Below are positions 18,310 to 26,829 of a stretch of DNA of 45,860 nucleotides, in pieces. The number at the start of each line of letters is the position of its first letter. The stretch's first letter is position 1. Made by a program: the position numbers and the translations under genes. Source of the DNA: an uncultured Lachnospiraceae bacterium (GTDB lineage: Bacteria > Bacillota > Clostridia > Lachnospirales > Lachnospiraceae); the NCBI GenBank assembly GCA_947588995.1, contig CANPZI010000021.1, positions 1 to 45,860 of the forward strand, in the 5' to 3' direction. The notes under the pieces are model-generated. The model searched no databases. It saw only the letters and a list, made by a program, of their open reading frames with translations, and was not told where the DNA came from.

Positions 18310-18738
18310 ATGAACGGACAATATGAATATCAGAAGAGGATCGTAAGCGCCTGCCTGGTCTGCCTGCTGTGCATGGGCGTGTTTGCCTGCGCGAAGAAGC
18401 AGGACGCCATGGAGAAAATCAAGGATCTGGAGTGTGCGGTCGTCGCGGAGGACAATCTGCCGGACGAATTGTTCCATATGATTGAACAGAAGAGGGCGGA
18501 TGCTTTCAAGATGACTTTTGAGGATCAGGGTTTTCTCTATATCTGCATCGGCTACGGAACACAGCAGACAGGCGGCTACAGCATCGCGCTGAATGATCTG
18601 TATGAGACGGCAAATGCGATCTATGTGGACACGAATCTGATCGGGCCCTCCCCGGAGGAGAAGAACGATCCGGTGGCCAGTTATCCCTACATAGTGATCA
18701 AGACGGAGTTTATCGACAAGCCGGTTGTGTTCGACTAG
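18310..18738 (+). CDS. Small lipoprotein with PrcB-like C-terminal domain
   Basis: A 142-residue protein with a hydrophobic signal and a probable lipobox ending at Cys27 (GVFACAKK). The C-terminal part, GYGTQQTGGYSIALNDLYE through SYPYIVIKTEFIDKPVVF, matches the pattern of PrcB_C-type domains (recollected family), in which a TGGYS turn and a final beta strand recur. Role unknown; PrcB was named from a protease complex in spirochaetes. GGAG lies nine bases upstream. The gene is divergent from plsC and followed by the pyrC promoter. Confidence 0.7.
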   Translation: MNGQYEYQKRIVSACLVCLLCMGVFACAKKQDAMEKIKDLECAVVAEDNLPDELFHMIEQKRADAFKMTFEDQGFLYICIGYGTQQTGGYSIALNDLYETANAIYVDTNLIGPSPEEKNDPVASYPYIVIKTEFIDKPVVFD

Positions 18739-18771
18739 CGCCGGGCATCTGCGCGGCAGAGGACAAAAGAA

Positions 18772-18800
18772 TTGGCGTGAAGCGGCATTTATGATAAGAT
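18772..18800 (+). promoter_or_regulatory. Promoter of the pyrC-pyrK-pyrD unit
   Basis: TTGGCG (18772-18777), 17 bases, TAAGAT (18795-18800). The leader to the first start is only about 20 bases, so there is no room for a PyrR-type attenuator. Confidence 0.65.
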
Positions 18801-18826
18801 GGTGGTAGTGGCAAAGGTAAATACGG

Positions 18827-20197
18827 ATGATAGCGGCAGAGGACGGCGAAGCTATGTTATTGAAGAACGGTTATCTGATCGATCCGCGGTCAGGTACGGA
18901 AGGATACAGAGACATTCTGATAGAAGAGGGTAAGATTGCAGGAATCTTCCCGTGCGAAAGAGATGTGCAGGGGAGCAAAGAGTGTGCGGCGCGCGCAGGG
19001 CAGGCAGGCGGCGCGGATATGGCGGAGAACCGGTCAGGGATGGAAGAGGCGATCGACCTGTGCGGTCGGATTGTCGCGCCGGGACTGGTGGATGTGCACG
19101 TGCATTTTCGGGATCCGGGCTTCACCTATAAGGAGGACATATACACGGGCGCGAAAGCCGCTGCCCGGGGCGGCTTCACCTCGGTAGTGCTGATGGCCAA
19201 TACGAAACCTGCGGTAGACAACCCGGAGACGCTGCGGTATGTCATGGACAGGGGCGCGGAGACAGATATTCATGTCTATACCTGTGCCAATGTGACGAAA
19301 GGACTTGGCGGCAGGGAACTGACGGATATGGAGACGCTGAGCGCGCAGGGGGCGGTGGGATTCACCGACGACGGGATCCCGCTGACGGATGAAGAACTGC
19401 TGCGGGAGGCGTTAAGACGGGCCGGTGCGTGCCGCAGGCCCGTCAGCCTGCACGAGGAAAATCCTGCCCTCATCACGAATAACGGCGTCAACGCGGGACG
19501 GGCTTCCGCCTATTTCGGGATAGGCGGTTCGCCCAGAGAGGCGGAGATTTCCATGGTGGAGCGGGATCTGCGGATTGCCGTGGAGGAGGAAGCTGACCTT
19601 TCCATCCAGCATATCAGCAGCAGGGAGGCCGTGGAACTGGTGAGGCAGGCGAAGAAAAAGAGCGCGCATATCCATGCGGAGGCGACGCCCCATCACTTTA
19701 CGCTGACGGAGGAGGCGGTGATCGCGCACGGCACGCTGGCCAAAATGAATCCGCCGCTCAGGGAGGAGGCCGACCGGCTGGCCATCATCGAAGGACTTAA
19801 GGACGGCACGATCGACATGATTGCCACCGACCATGCGCCCCATAGCGCCGAGGAGAAAGCCCGGCCTCTCACGGAAGCGCCCAGCGGCATTATCGGGCTG
19901 GAGACTGCCCTGTCTCTTGGCATACGGGAACTGGTGGACAAGGGGTATTTGACGATGATGGAACTGCTGCGCAGGATGAGTCTTGCCCCCGCGCGGTTCT
20001 ATCACCTGGACGCAGGCTATCTGGCGGAGGGCGGCCCGGCCGATCTGGTGATTTTCGATCCGCAGGCAGCGTGGAGGGTGGAAAAGTTTGCCTCGAAAGC
20101 TTCCAATTCGCCTTTCGTGGGCGAGACGCTGCCGGGGAAAGTCATTTGCACGATCTGCGGCGGCAGGATCGTGTATGAGCGGAATGTGCAGGATTAG
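18827..20197 (+). CDS. pyrC: Dihydroorotase
   Basis: Closes N-carbamoyl-aspartate to dihydroorotate, the third step of UMP synthesis. Zinc ligands are in DVHVHFRDPG (H91, H93) and the C-terminal signature is ATDHAPHS. Type I dihydroorotase-like overall: RGGFTSVVLMANTKP and FTDDGIP are typical. Between the usual GKIAGI strand and the DLCGRIVAPG strand lies an unusual hydrophilic insert of about 30 residues (43-73). Two starts are possible: 18827, with AAAGG nine bases upstream, and 18854 (MLLKNGYLID), with GAGGA ten bases upstream; the latter matches family N-termini better. First gene of a pyr cluster; 72 bases separate it from pyrK. Confidence 0.93.
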   Translation: MIAAEDGEAMLLKNGYLIDPRSGTEGYRDILIEEGKIAGIFPCERDVQGSKECAARAGQAGGADMAENRSGMEEAIDLCGRIVAPGLVDVHVHFRDPGFTYKEDIYTGAKAAARGGFTSVVLMANTKPAVDNPETLRYVMDRGAETDIHVYTCANVTKGLGGRELTDMETLSAQGAVGFTDDGIPLTDEELLREALRRAGACRRPVSLHEENPALITNNGVNAGRASAYFGIGGSPREAEISMVERDLRIAVEEEADLSIQHISSREAVELVRQAKKKSAHIHAEATPHHFTLTEEAVIAHGTLAKMNPPLREEADRLAIIEGLKDGTIDMIATDHAPHSAEEKARPLTEAPSGIIGLETALSLGIRELVDKGYLTMMELLRRMSLAPARFYHLDAGYLAEGGPADLVIFDPQAAWRVEKFASKASNSPFVGETLPGKVICTICGGRIVYERNVQD

Positions 20198-20269
20198 TGA
20201 TTGGCGGCTGCCGCGCCGATAGTGCGGCGGGGCTGCAGACGGATGAAGCGAAAGAAAGGAACGATCAGC

Positions 20270-21058
20270 ATGGAGAATCGGACAATTCCCAGGAAAAAAG
20301 TGACGGCGACGGTCGTCTCGCAGCAAAAGATGGCAGAGCAGATCTACGATCTGTGGATTGAGACGGAACTGGCGCAGGATGCCCGTGCGGGGCAGTTTGT
20401 GGCAGTCTATCCGCACAGTGCGGCGACGCTGCTGCCGCGGCCGATCAGTATCTGTGAGGCGGACCGGGAGAGGTGCAGGCTGCGGCTCGTGTACCGCGTC
20501 GCAGGAAAGGGAACCGCGGAATTTTCCGCTTATCGGGCGAATGACACGGTGGATGTGCTGGGGGTGCTCGGCAACGGTTTTCCTGTGGAGCGCGCCGCGG
20601 GGAAAAAAGTGTTTCTGATGGGCGGCGGCATCGGGATTCCGCCCATGCTGCAGCTGGCAAAAGAGCTGGATGCGGAGAAACAGATCTTACTGGGTTATCG
20701 AAATCAGGATCTCTTCTTACAGGATGATTTGGGGAAGTACGGACAGGTATACATGGCGACGGAGGACGGCAGTGTGGGCGTTGCGGGCAATGTGATGGAT
20801 ATTATCCGGGTCAAAGGCCTGTCTGCGGATGTGATTATGGCCTGCGGGCCGATGCCGATGCTGCGGGCAGTCAAACAGTATGCCGGCGAGCAGGGGATAG
20901 AGGCATATCTCTCGCTGGAAGAGAGGATGGCCTGCGGTGTGGGAGCCTGTCTCGGCTGCGTCTGCGAGACGAAAGATGTGGACAGCCATTCCCATGTGCA
21001 CAACGCCCGAATCTGCACGGACGGACCGGTATTTGAGGCAGGGGAGGTGAATATCTGA
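20270..21058 (+). CDS. pyrK: Dihydroorotate dehydrogenase electron transfer subunit
   Basis: FAD- and [2Fe-2S]-containing partner of PyrD that passes electrons to NAD in type 1B dihydroorotate dehydrogenase. The 262-residue protein has the FAD-binding RPISICEA stretch, the nucleotide-binding GGGIGIPPML and the C-terminal cluster ligands CGVGACLGCVC with a last Cys in RICTDGP. The start at 20270 is chosen for AAAGGA nine bases upstream and the usual length; the frame is open further upstream without a good site. Its TGA overlaps the ATG of pyrD by one base, consistent with translational coupling of the two subunits. Confidence 0.94.
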   Translation: MENRTIPRKKVTATVVSQQKMAEQIYDLWIETELAQDARAGQFVAVYPHSAATLLPRPISICEADRERCRLRLVYRVAGKGTAEFSAYRANDTVDVLGVLGNGFPVERAAGKKVFLMGGGIGIPPMLQLAKELDAEKQILLGYRNQDLFLQDDLGKYGQVYMATEDGSVGVAGNVMDIIRVKGLSADVIMACGPMPMLRAVKQYAGEQGIEAYLSLEERMACGVGACLGCVCETKDVDSHSHVHNARICTDGPVFEAGEVNI

Positions 21059-21963
21059 TGAATACAGAGGTGACAATTGCAGGCGTGACATTCAAAAATC
21101 CCGTGATGACGGCATCGGGGACTTTTGGTTCCGGTATGGAGTACAGTGACTTTGTGGACTTAAACCGGCTTGGCGCGGTGGTGACAAAAGGTGTGGCGAA
21201 CGTGCCGTGGCCCGGCAATCCTACGCCCCGCGTGGCGGAAGTCTACGGCGGAATGCTGAATGCCATCGGTCTGCAGAATCCGGGAATCGATGTGTTTGTT
21301 GAACGGGATATTCCTTTCCTGAGACAGTATGATACGAAAATTATCGTCAATGTCTGCGGGAAGACGGTGGAGGATTATCTGGAAGTGGTGGAACGTCTCG
21401 GCGATGAACCTGTGGACATGCTGGAGATCAATGTCTCCTGCCCCAACGTAAAAGAAGGCGCCATCGCATTCGGGCAGAAAGCAGACTGTCTCTATGACAT
21501 CACCTCGCAGATCAAGGCCAGGGCGAAACAGCCCGTCATCATGAAGCTGAGTCCCAATGTGACGGATATCGCGGAGATGGCGAGGGCGGCGGAGGCCGCG
21601 GGGGCAGACGCGCTCTCGATGATCAACACGATCACGGGCATGAAGATCGATATTCACAGACGGAAGTTTGTGCTGGCCAATCAGACAGGAGGACTTTCCG
21701 GTCCTGCCGTGAAACCTGTGGCGGTGCGTATGGTCTATCAGGCTTCCCATGCCGTGAAGATTCCCGTTATCGGTATGGGCGGCATTGCAGACGGGGAGGA
21801 CGCGGTGGAATTCCTGCTGGCCGGCGCCAGCGCGGTCGCGGTGGGGGCGATGAATTTTGTCAATCCTTACGCGACGATAGAAGTGATCGAGGGCATCGAG
21901 GCCTATATGAAACGCTATGGAATAGAGAACGTGACGGAACTGATCGGCGCAGTGTCGGCGTGA
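21058..21963 (+). CDS. pyrD: Dihydroorotate dehydrogenase, type 1B catalytic subunit
   Basis: Oxidises dihydroorotate to orotate with FMN, in complex with PyrK. The 301-residue protein has the active-site cysteine of class 1 enzymes, C128 in NVSCPNV, the N-terminal NPVMTASGTFG and the FMN-phosphate region GMGGIADGEDAVEFLLAGA. Coupled to pyrK by a one-base overlap. No pyrE or pyrF follows; the next gene is convergent, ending 17 bases away. Confidence 0.96.
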   Translation: MNTEVTIAGVTFKNPVMTASGTFGSGMEYSDFVDLNRLGAVVTKGVANVPWPGNPTPRVAEVYGGMLNAIGLQNPGIDVFVERDIPFLRQYDTKIIVNVCGKTVEDYLEVVERLGDEPVDMLEINVSCPNVKEGAIAFGQKADCLYDITSQIKARAKQPVIMKLSPNVTDIAEMARAAEAAGADALSMINTITGMKIDIHRRKFVLANQTGGLSGPAVKPVAVRMVYQASHAVKIPVIGMGGIADGEDAVEFLLAGASAVAVGAMNFVNPYATIEVIEGIEAYMKRYGIENVTELIGAVSA

Positions 21964-21980
21964 GCGGCCGTACTGCCGTG

Positions 21981-23273
21981 TCAGGATGCGTCGTCCGGCT
22001 TTTCCTGCCCGGTATCATTTTTGCGGACGAGAAGCGCGCCGATGACCAGAAAGGCGAATACGCTGATGCCCAGCTCGCGCCATACAAAATAAGCGTTGTC
22101 GCTGGAATGCTGTTTCGCGAGAGCGTACCAGATAAAAGGATAGCAGGATACGAACAGCAGCATAGCGATAGACGGAAGCAGATTCCTGTCGGTGTGGTTG
22201 TGATTTTTTATTTTATAGACAATGGCGCAGAGGATGACGCAGATCAGGACAGGGAGGAGCACTTCCTTGTTGCATACGCTCAGATTCAGGCGCAGGGTAT
22301 CGCGATAAGGCTGCTTTTTGCTGAAATAACCGCTGCGGAATTTTACCTGTTCAAACGCATTCAAAAAGATATTTTCGTCGGTCAGCACAGAGGCGAGAAT
22401 CCACTTGGAAATCCACATGCCCGCATAGCCGATTGCCCATGAGGCGGAATAAAAAACGGTATTTTTGAGCGTGCGGATCAGCGGAGGGGAAGAAATGGCA
22501 GCAGCCCCGAGGCAGGCAATCAGCGGTATGCCGAGTGTGATACAGGGGTAGGTAAGCAGGTCCAGGTAAGCCGTTGCAATGCCTGCCAGAAGAAACAGAT
22601 AATTTCTGTTGGTATCATTCCAGTATTTTTGAAGCGGCGGTATAAAAAGCGCGATCAGCGAGAGCAGCATGATATAGACACAGTGGGAATACTGCAGCGA
22701 GCTGAAGAGACTGACCGGCGACAAAAAAAGATACATGCCGCAAAAGGGAATGATCAGATATTGATAGGCAGATTTGGCCAGTATGTACAGGAATAAGACG
22801 ACAAGGCAAAACTGCACAATCATATTGAGCTGTAAAATATCGGAATAGGTGAAAAAGCACAGAAGCGGACGCAGAATAGCCTGATAGCCGTGCCAGTAAC
22901 GTCCGTAGGTATTTATCACATAATCATCGTTGGCAAGCACTGTCACTTCATAGAGAGAATTCATGGGGTTGGTGTCGCCAACGCTCATATAAGTATCCAG
23001 AAAAATATCCTGTATGCCGTCGGATACAGAGGTGTAGGAGACGTTGAACAGAAGACCGTCCGTGTAAAGTTCGAGCATAGTTTCTTCGACGTCTTTCCAG
23101 AGATGCGCGCCAAGGCCAAGATGATTCAACTGTATGGCAGATGCTTTGACATTTTCGCTCATATTGGCGCGTGAGACGCCAATGTAAGCGAGCGACAGCG
23201 CCGCGGTACCGATAAAAACGCATATGGCGATGATGATAATTTCACGGACCAATATCCGAACAATCTTTTTCAT
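21981..23273 (-). CDS. Polytopic membrane protein, unknown function (GT-C-like topology)
   Basis: A 430-residue protein with an N-terminal membrane helix, a roughly 100-residue extracytoplasmic region, about nine further helices and a charged C-terminus. The topology, together with WYALAKQHSSDNAYFVWREL before the last helix, recalls GT-C-like glycosyltransferase membrane proteins of Lachnospiraceae (inference only). No catalytic motif is certain. Codon use is noticeably AT-richer than in the pyr and sipL-like neighbours, suggesting later acquisition. A consensus promoter lies at 23327-23355 and AAAGGAG just before the ATG. Confidence 0.7.
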   Translation of the reverse strand: MKKIVRILVREIIIIAICVFIGTAALSLAYIGVSRANMSENVKASAIQLNHLGLGAHLWKDVEETMLELYTDGLLFNVSYTSVSDGIQDIFLDTYMSVGDTNPMNSLYEVTVLANDDYVINTYGRYWHGYQAILRPLLCFFTYSDILQLNMIVQFCLVVLFLYILAKSAYQYLIIPFCGMYLFLSPVSLFSSLQYSHCVYIMLLSLIALFIPPLQKYWNDTNRNYLFLLAGIATAYLDLLTYPCITLGIPLIACLGAAAISSPPLIRTLKNTVFYSASWAIGYAGMWISKWILASVLTDENIFLNAFEQVKFRSGYFSKKQPYRDTLRLNLSVCNKEVLLPVLICVILCAIVYKIKNHNHTDRNLLPSIAMLLFVSCYPFIWYALAKQHSSDNAYFVWRELGISVFAFLVIGALLVRKNDTGQEKPDDAS

Positions 23274-23326
23274 CAGGACTCCTTTAAGATCAGAGAATGT
23301 TTGTTTTCCGAGCTTTTAACTCCGTC

Positions 23327-23355
23327 AGTATAGCATAGGTCAGGGCCATTTGCAA
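23327..23355 (-). promoter_or_regulatory. Promoter of the polytopic membrane protein gene
   Basis: On the minus strand: TTGCAA (23350-23355), 17 bases, TATACT (23327-23332), about 54 bases before the start codon. Confidence 0.7.
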
Positions 23356-23372
23356 GATGGAAGCATATCTGT

Positions 23373-23421
23373 CCTCCGTGCGGCATACACTTATACCAAG
23401 TGTAGGCACGGAGGTTTTTTT
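23373..23421 (+). promoter_or_regulatory. Terminator-like hairpin that buries the ribosome site of the sipL-like gene
   Basis: CCTCCGTGC (23373-23381) pairs perfectly with GCACGGAGG (23406-23414). Inside it TACACTT pairs with AAGTGTA around a five-base loop. Seven T residues follow (23415-23421). The 3' arm contains GGAGG, the only ribosome site for the GTG start at 23423. The element could end transcription, block ribosome access, or both. Confidence 0.7.
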
Positions 23422-23422
23422 G

Positions 23423-24976
23423 GTGGAATTAGTAAAAAAGAAGATACATATGGATCGGATCAGCAGCAGAGCAGGTACGCAGGCTGTTTTGGAAGAAGAT
23501 GTCAATATTTCAGATAACAAACCCGACGCTGTCCGCCTTTTGAACAGCAAGGGAGAAGTCATTCTGGAGGAGATACGCCCCGCGGAGAATACAGTGCATC
23601 TGCGCGGCCGTCTGGTGGTGTCCGTCCTGTACCTGACAGATGCGGAGGGAGCGTGTGCCAGCATGGAGACGGTCATTCCTTTCGAGGAAAAAGTCAACAT
23701 GGACGGTGTGGGAAACGGCGATACGATAGCGGCCGACAGAGAGATCGAAGACCTGACGGTTGGGCTGATCAATTCCCGCAAGCTCAGCGTGCAGGCTGTG
23801 GTCTCTTTTGCTCTGGAGAAAGAGGAGCAGATCGAGCAGGATGCGGCGGTGGATCTGTATCATGACGAGCCGGTGGAATACCGGAAACGGACCTATTCGG
23901 TTGCGCAGCTGGTACTCCGGAAGAAAGATATCTTCCGCCTGAAAGAGGAGATGGAGCTGTCGGGCAATCTGCCGAACGTTTTTCAGACGATCTGGCACCA
24001 CATTACGTTTGACCATGTGGAGTTCAAGGCACTGGAGGAGAAGATCTCCGTGCAGGGTGAGATGAAAGCTTTTTTCCTCTATGAGGGAGAGGGGGACAGC
24101 GACAGGACCCTCTGGTATGAGAACACCGTGCCGTTCAGCGGCATCATCGAGTGCCATGGCTGTCGGGAGGATATGATTCCGGATATCTGCTGCAGTCTCG
24201 GCCAGTGCAATGTGGAGGTGCGGCAGGATTTTGACGGCGAGGAGAGAGTCTTCTGTGTCGAACCGGTGCTTGATCTGGATATCCATCTGTACGAGGAGGA
24301 AAATCTGGAAGTGCTGTCCGACATCTACGGCGTGCAGAAAGAGATCGAGGCGCTCACCACGCAGGTGCAGCTCAAGAGTCTGCTCTTAAACGGGGGTGGC
24401 AAGTGCAGGATCGCGGAACACGCAAAGATCCAGGATGCGGAAATGCCCATGTATCAGCTGATTCACTCTGAGGGAGAGGTTCAGCTGGGGGAGCAGACAG
24501 TCGTGGAGAACGGCATCGCCGTCTCGGGCACGCTGATTGTGACGACGCTCTACTTAAGCGGCGGATCCAAGGCGATCTGTGCCGCGAAGAATGAAATACC
24601 TTTTCAGTATGTGATCGAGGCAGAGAATATCACGCCGACCAGCGTCTTTAAGCTGCACTACAGTGTCGAACAGCTGACGGTGACGATGCTGGGAGGCGAT
24701 GAACTGGACGTGAAAGCTGCGCTGCAGTTTAAGGTGATTGCTTTCGCGGTGCAAAAGAGCAATCTGATCACGGATATCAAGGTGGAAGATCTGGACTTAA
24801 ATAAGCTGAGCGAACTGCCGGGCATGGTCATCTGTATCGCCGGCCCGAACGATACGCTGTGGGATATCGGCAAACGCTACTATGTGCCGATCGCGCAGCT
24901 TAAGGAAGTGAACGAACTGGCCTCCGAGGACATCAAGGCAGGAGATAAGATACTGGTAGTGAAAGGCAGCCTGTGA
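23423..24976 (+). CDS. sipL: SipL-like spore coat morphogenesis protein (DUF3794 repeats plus LysM)
   Basis: A 517-residue protein of DUF3794-type beta modules followed by a C-terminal LysM domain (about 470-515: PNDTLWDIGKRYYVPIAQLK to GDKILVV). In Clostridioides difficile SipL has this architecture and its LysM domain binds SpoIVA to assemble the coat around the forespore; the symbol is given by this analogy. The GTG start at 23423 gives VELVKKKIHMDRI, which matches the family N-terminus, and has GGAGG eight bases upstream. An in-frame ATG at 23357 lies upstream of the hairpin without a ribosome site and is rejected. A sigma-A promoter is not evident; mother-cell sigma control is expected (inference). 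Confidence 0.85.
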   Translation: MELVKKKIHMDRISSRAGTQAVLEEDVNISDNKPDAVRLLNSKGEVILEEIRPAENTVHLRGRLVVSVLYLTDAEGACASMETVIPFEEKVNMDGVGNGDTIAADREIEDLTVGLINSRKLSVQAVVSFALEKEEQIEQDAAVDLYHDEPVEYRKRTYSVAQLVLRKKDIFRLKEEMELSGNLPNVFQTIWHHITFDHVEFKALEEKISVQGEMKAFFLYEGEGDSDRTLWYENTVPFSGIIECHGCREDMIPDICCSLGQCNVEVRQDFDGEERVFCVEPVLDLDIHLYEEENLEVLSDIYGVQKEIEALTTQVQLKSLLLNGGGKCRIAEHAKIQDAEMPMYQLIHSEGEVQLGEQTVVENGIAVSGTLIVTTLYLSGGSKAICAAKNEIPFQYVIEAENITPTSVFKLHYSVEQLTVTMLGGDELDVKAALQFKVIAFAVQKSNLITDIKVEDLDLNKLSELPGMVICIAGPNDTLWDIGKRYYVPIAQLKEVNELASEDIKAGDKILVVKGSL

Positions 24977-25039
24977 GCAGAGCGTGTCCCGCGGAGCGTC
25001 TGATCGTCAGCAGCGTCTGCCGGCGACAGTAAGGCGGGA

Positions 25040-25068
25040 TTGTCAAATACGGAAAAATTCTATATACT
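25040..25068 (+). promoter_or_regulatory. Promoter of the spermidine-synthase-like gene
   Basis: TTGTCA (25040-25045), 17 bases, TATACT (25063-25068). It rules out a translation start near 25040. Confidence 0.75.
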
Positions 25069-25129
25069 GTACTGTAGTTGCAACGGCATTTTTTGGCCGG
25101 AGATTTTAAGATACAACGGAGATGAGGAT

Positions 25130-26731
25130 ATGAGAGAGATACCGATCCTGAAAAATAAAGTGTTTCTGTACCTGACGGAGTTTTTCGCGGGTACGTCGGT
25201 GATGGCCGTGGAATTGGGCGCCAGCAGACTTCTGGCGCCTTATTTCAGTTCTTCCCAGATCGTCTGGACGATCATCATCGGCACAATCATGATCGCGATG
25301 GCGCTGGGTAATATTTACGGGGGCAGGAGCGCGGACAAAAACCCTGATCCCGACAGGCTCTATGGCAGGATCATGATCGCGGCGGTCTGGATCGCGGCGA
25401 TCCCCGTGGCAGGTAAATATATCATTCTCGCTATCTCCGCCCTCCTGATCTTCACGGTCAGCACGGGTTTTCTGATCTGGGCGGCGTTCGCGGCGTGCAT
25501 GGTAATCTTTGTGTTCCCGCTCTTTCTGCTGGGCACGGTGACGCCGTCGCTGGCGAAATATTCCGTGGACAGTCTGGAGGACAGCGGCAGGGTTGTGGGA
25601 ACACTGGGGGCGTTCAACACCATAGGCAGCATCATCGGTACTTTTGTGCCGACTTTTCTCTCGATACCGGCGGTGGGCACTTCCGTCACATTCCTCATCT
25701 TTGCGGGGATACTGCTGGCGCTCGCCCTGCTCTATTTTGCGAGCGGCAGACGCGGAGCGGCAAAGAGTATTGCGGCGTCAATCCTTTTTCTTCTCTGCTG
25801 TCTGCTCGGACGGTCGGACAGCTTCGCTTTCTGGGAGGACGGCCTGACCTACGAGGGAGAATCGATTTACAACTATCTGCAGGTAAAAGAGACAGAGAGA
25901 AGTGTGATCCTGTCTACCAACGTGCTTTTCGGCGTGCAGTCCATGCTGATGAAAGAGGGCGGGCTGACGGGCATGTACTATGATTATGCGATGGCGGCGC
26001 CGCTGATGACGGGGCGGGAGGAGCCGAAAGACTGTAAGGTGCTGATCCTCGGCATGGGGACAGGCACCTATGCGCACCAGTGCCGCAATTATTACGGCGG
26101 CATGGAGATCGAGGGCGTGGAAATTGACGAGAAGATCACGGCACTGGCGCATGAGTATTTCAAGCTGCCGGAGGATGTGCCGGTGACGACTTATGACGGC
26201 AGAGCTTATCTGAATGCCGTGGACGGGAAGTACGATGTGATTATGGTGGATGCCTATCAGGACATCACGATCCCGTTTCAGATGTCTTCCGTGGAGTTTT
26301 TTACATCGGTCAGAGAGCACCTGAATGAGGACGGTGTGATGGTGGTCAACATGAATATGAGGGGCAGCAGGGAGGGGAACATTAACCAGCGCCTTGCGGA
26401 TACCATAGCCGCCGTGTTCGGAGAAGTCTATACAGTGGATGTGGCAGGTTCCACGAACAGGGAACTTTTCGCCTCCGACAATCCGGAGATGTCCGCGAAT
26501 CTTGCGCATCGCCAAAGCGCGCTGGATGATGCGGACCTGGCGGCGATGATGGAGAAAGTAGCCGACAATCTGACACCTTACGAGGCGGGAGGCTATATCA
26601 TGACGGACGACAAGGCGCCGGTGGAACTTCTGGGTATGCAGATGATCGACGAACTGATCCGCGACGAGGTGGCCTACTATAAGCGCATCTATGAAGAGCG
26701 CGGCGTGCAGGGCGTCATCGACGCGCTGTAG
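25130..26731 (+). CDS. Membrane-bound spermidine-synthase-like protein
   Basis: A 533-residue fusion. The first ~235 residues hold about seven or eight membrane helices, beginning FLYLTEFFAGTSVMAVELGA. The C-terminal half is a Rossmann methyltransferase/spermidine-synthase fold with LILGMGTGTY (GxGxG at 308-312), an acidic ribose-binding strand (GVEIDEK) and VDAYQD after the fourth strand. Such fused MFS-like/spermidine synthases are widespread, but their reaction and substrate are largely unproven; aminopropyl transfer is only one possibility. The start at 25130 is chosen from the promoter at 25040 and GGAG upstream. A bidirectional terminator follows. Confidence 0.8.
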   Translation: MREIPILKNKVFLYLTEFFAGTSVMAVELGASRLLAPYFSSSQIVWTIIIGTIMIAMALGNIYGGRSADKNPDPDRLYGRIMIAAVWIAAIPVAGKYIILAISALLIFTVSTGFLIWAAFAACMVIFVFPLFLLGTVTPSLAKYSVDSLEDSGRVVGTLGAFNTIGSIIGTFVPTFLSIPAVGTSVTFLIFAGILLALALLYFASGRRGAAKSIAASILFLLCCLLGRSDSFAFWEDGLTYEGESIYNYLQVKETERSVILSTNVLFGVQSMLMKEGGLTGMYYDYAMAAPLMTGREEPKDCKVLILGMGTGTYAHQCRNYYGGMEIEGVEIDEKITALAHEYFKLPEDVPVTTYDGRAYLNAVDGKYDVIMVDAYQDITIPFQMSSVEFFTSVREHLNEDGVMVVNMNMRGSREGNINQRLADTIAAVFGEVYTVDVAGSTNRELFASDNPEMSANLAHRQSALDDADLAAMMEKVADNLTPYEAGGYIMTDDKAPVELLGMQMIDELIRDEVAYYKRIYEERGVQGVIDAL

Positions 26732-26759
26732 AGACGGGTATCAGTGCGGAACATAAAGA

Positions 26760-26790
26760 AAGTCAGGCCTTACGGCCTGACTTCTCTTTT
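26760..26790. terminator. Bidirectional intrinsic terminator between convergent genes
   Basis: AAGTCAGGCC (26760-26769) and GGCCTGACTT (26774-26783) form a perfect ten-pair stem with a TTAC loop. T-rich sequence follows on the plus strand, and the minus strand also has a T-rich run, serving the gene at 26830-27444. Confidence 0.85.
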
Positions 26791-26829
26791 ACTGATGCGA
26801 GGATAAATCATAAATTATGATGATATAGA

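Noticed and set aside
23357..23422. ATG at 23357 as start of the sipL-like gene
   Set aside because: No ribosome site, and the extra 22 residues are encoded by the terminator-like hairpin.
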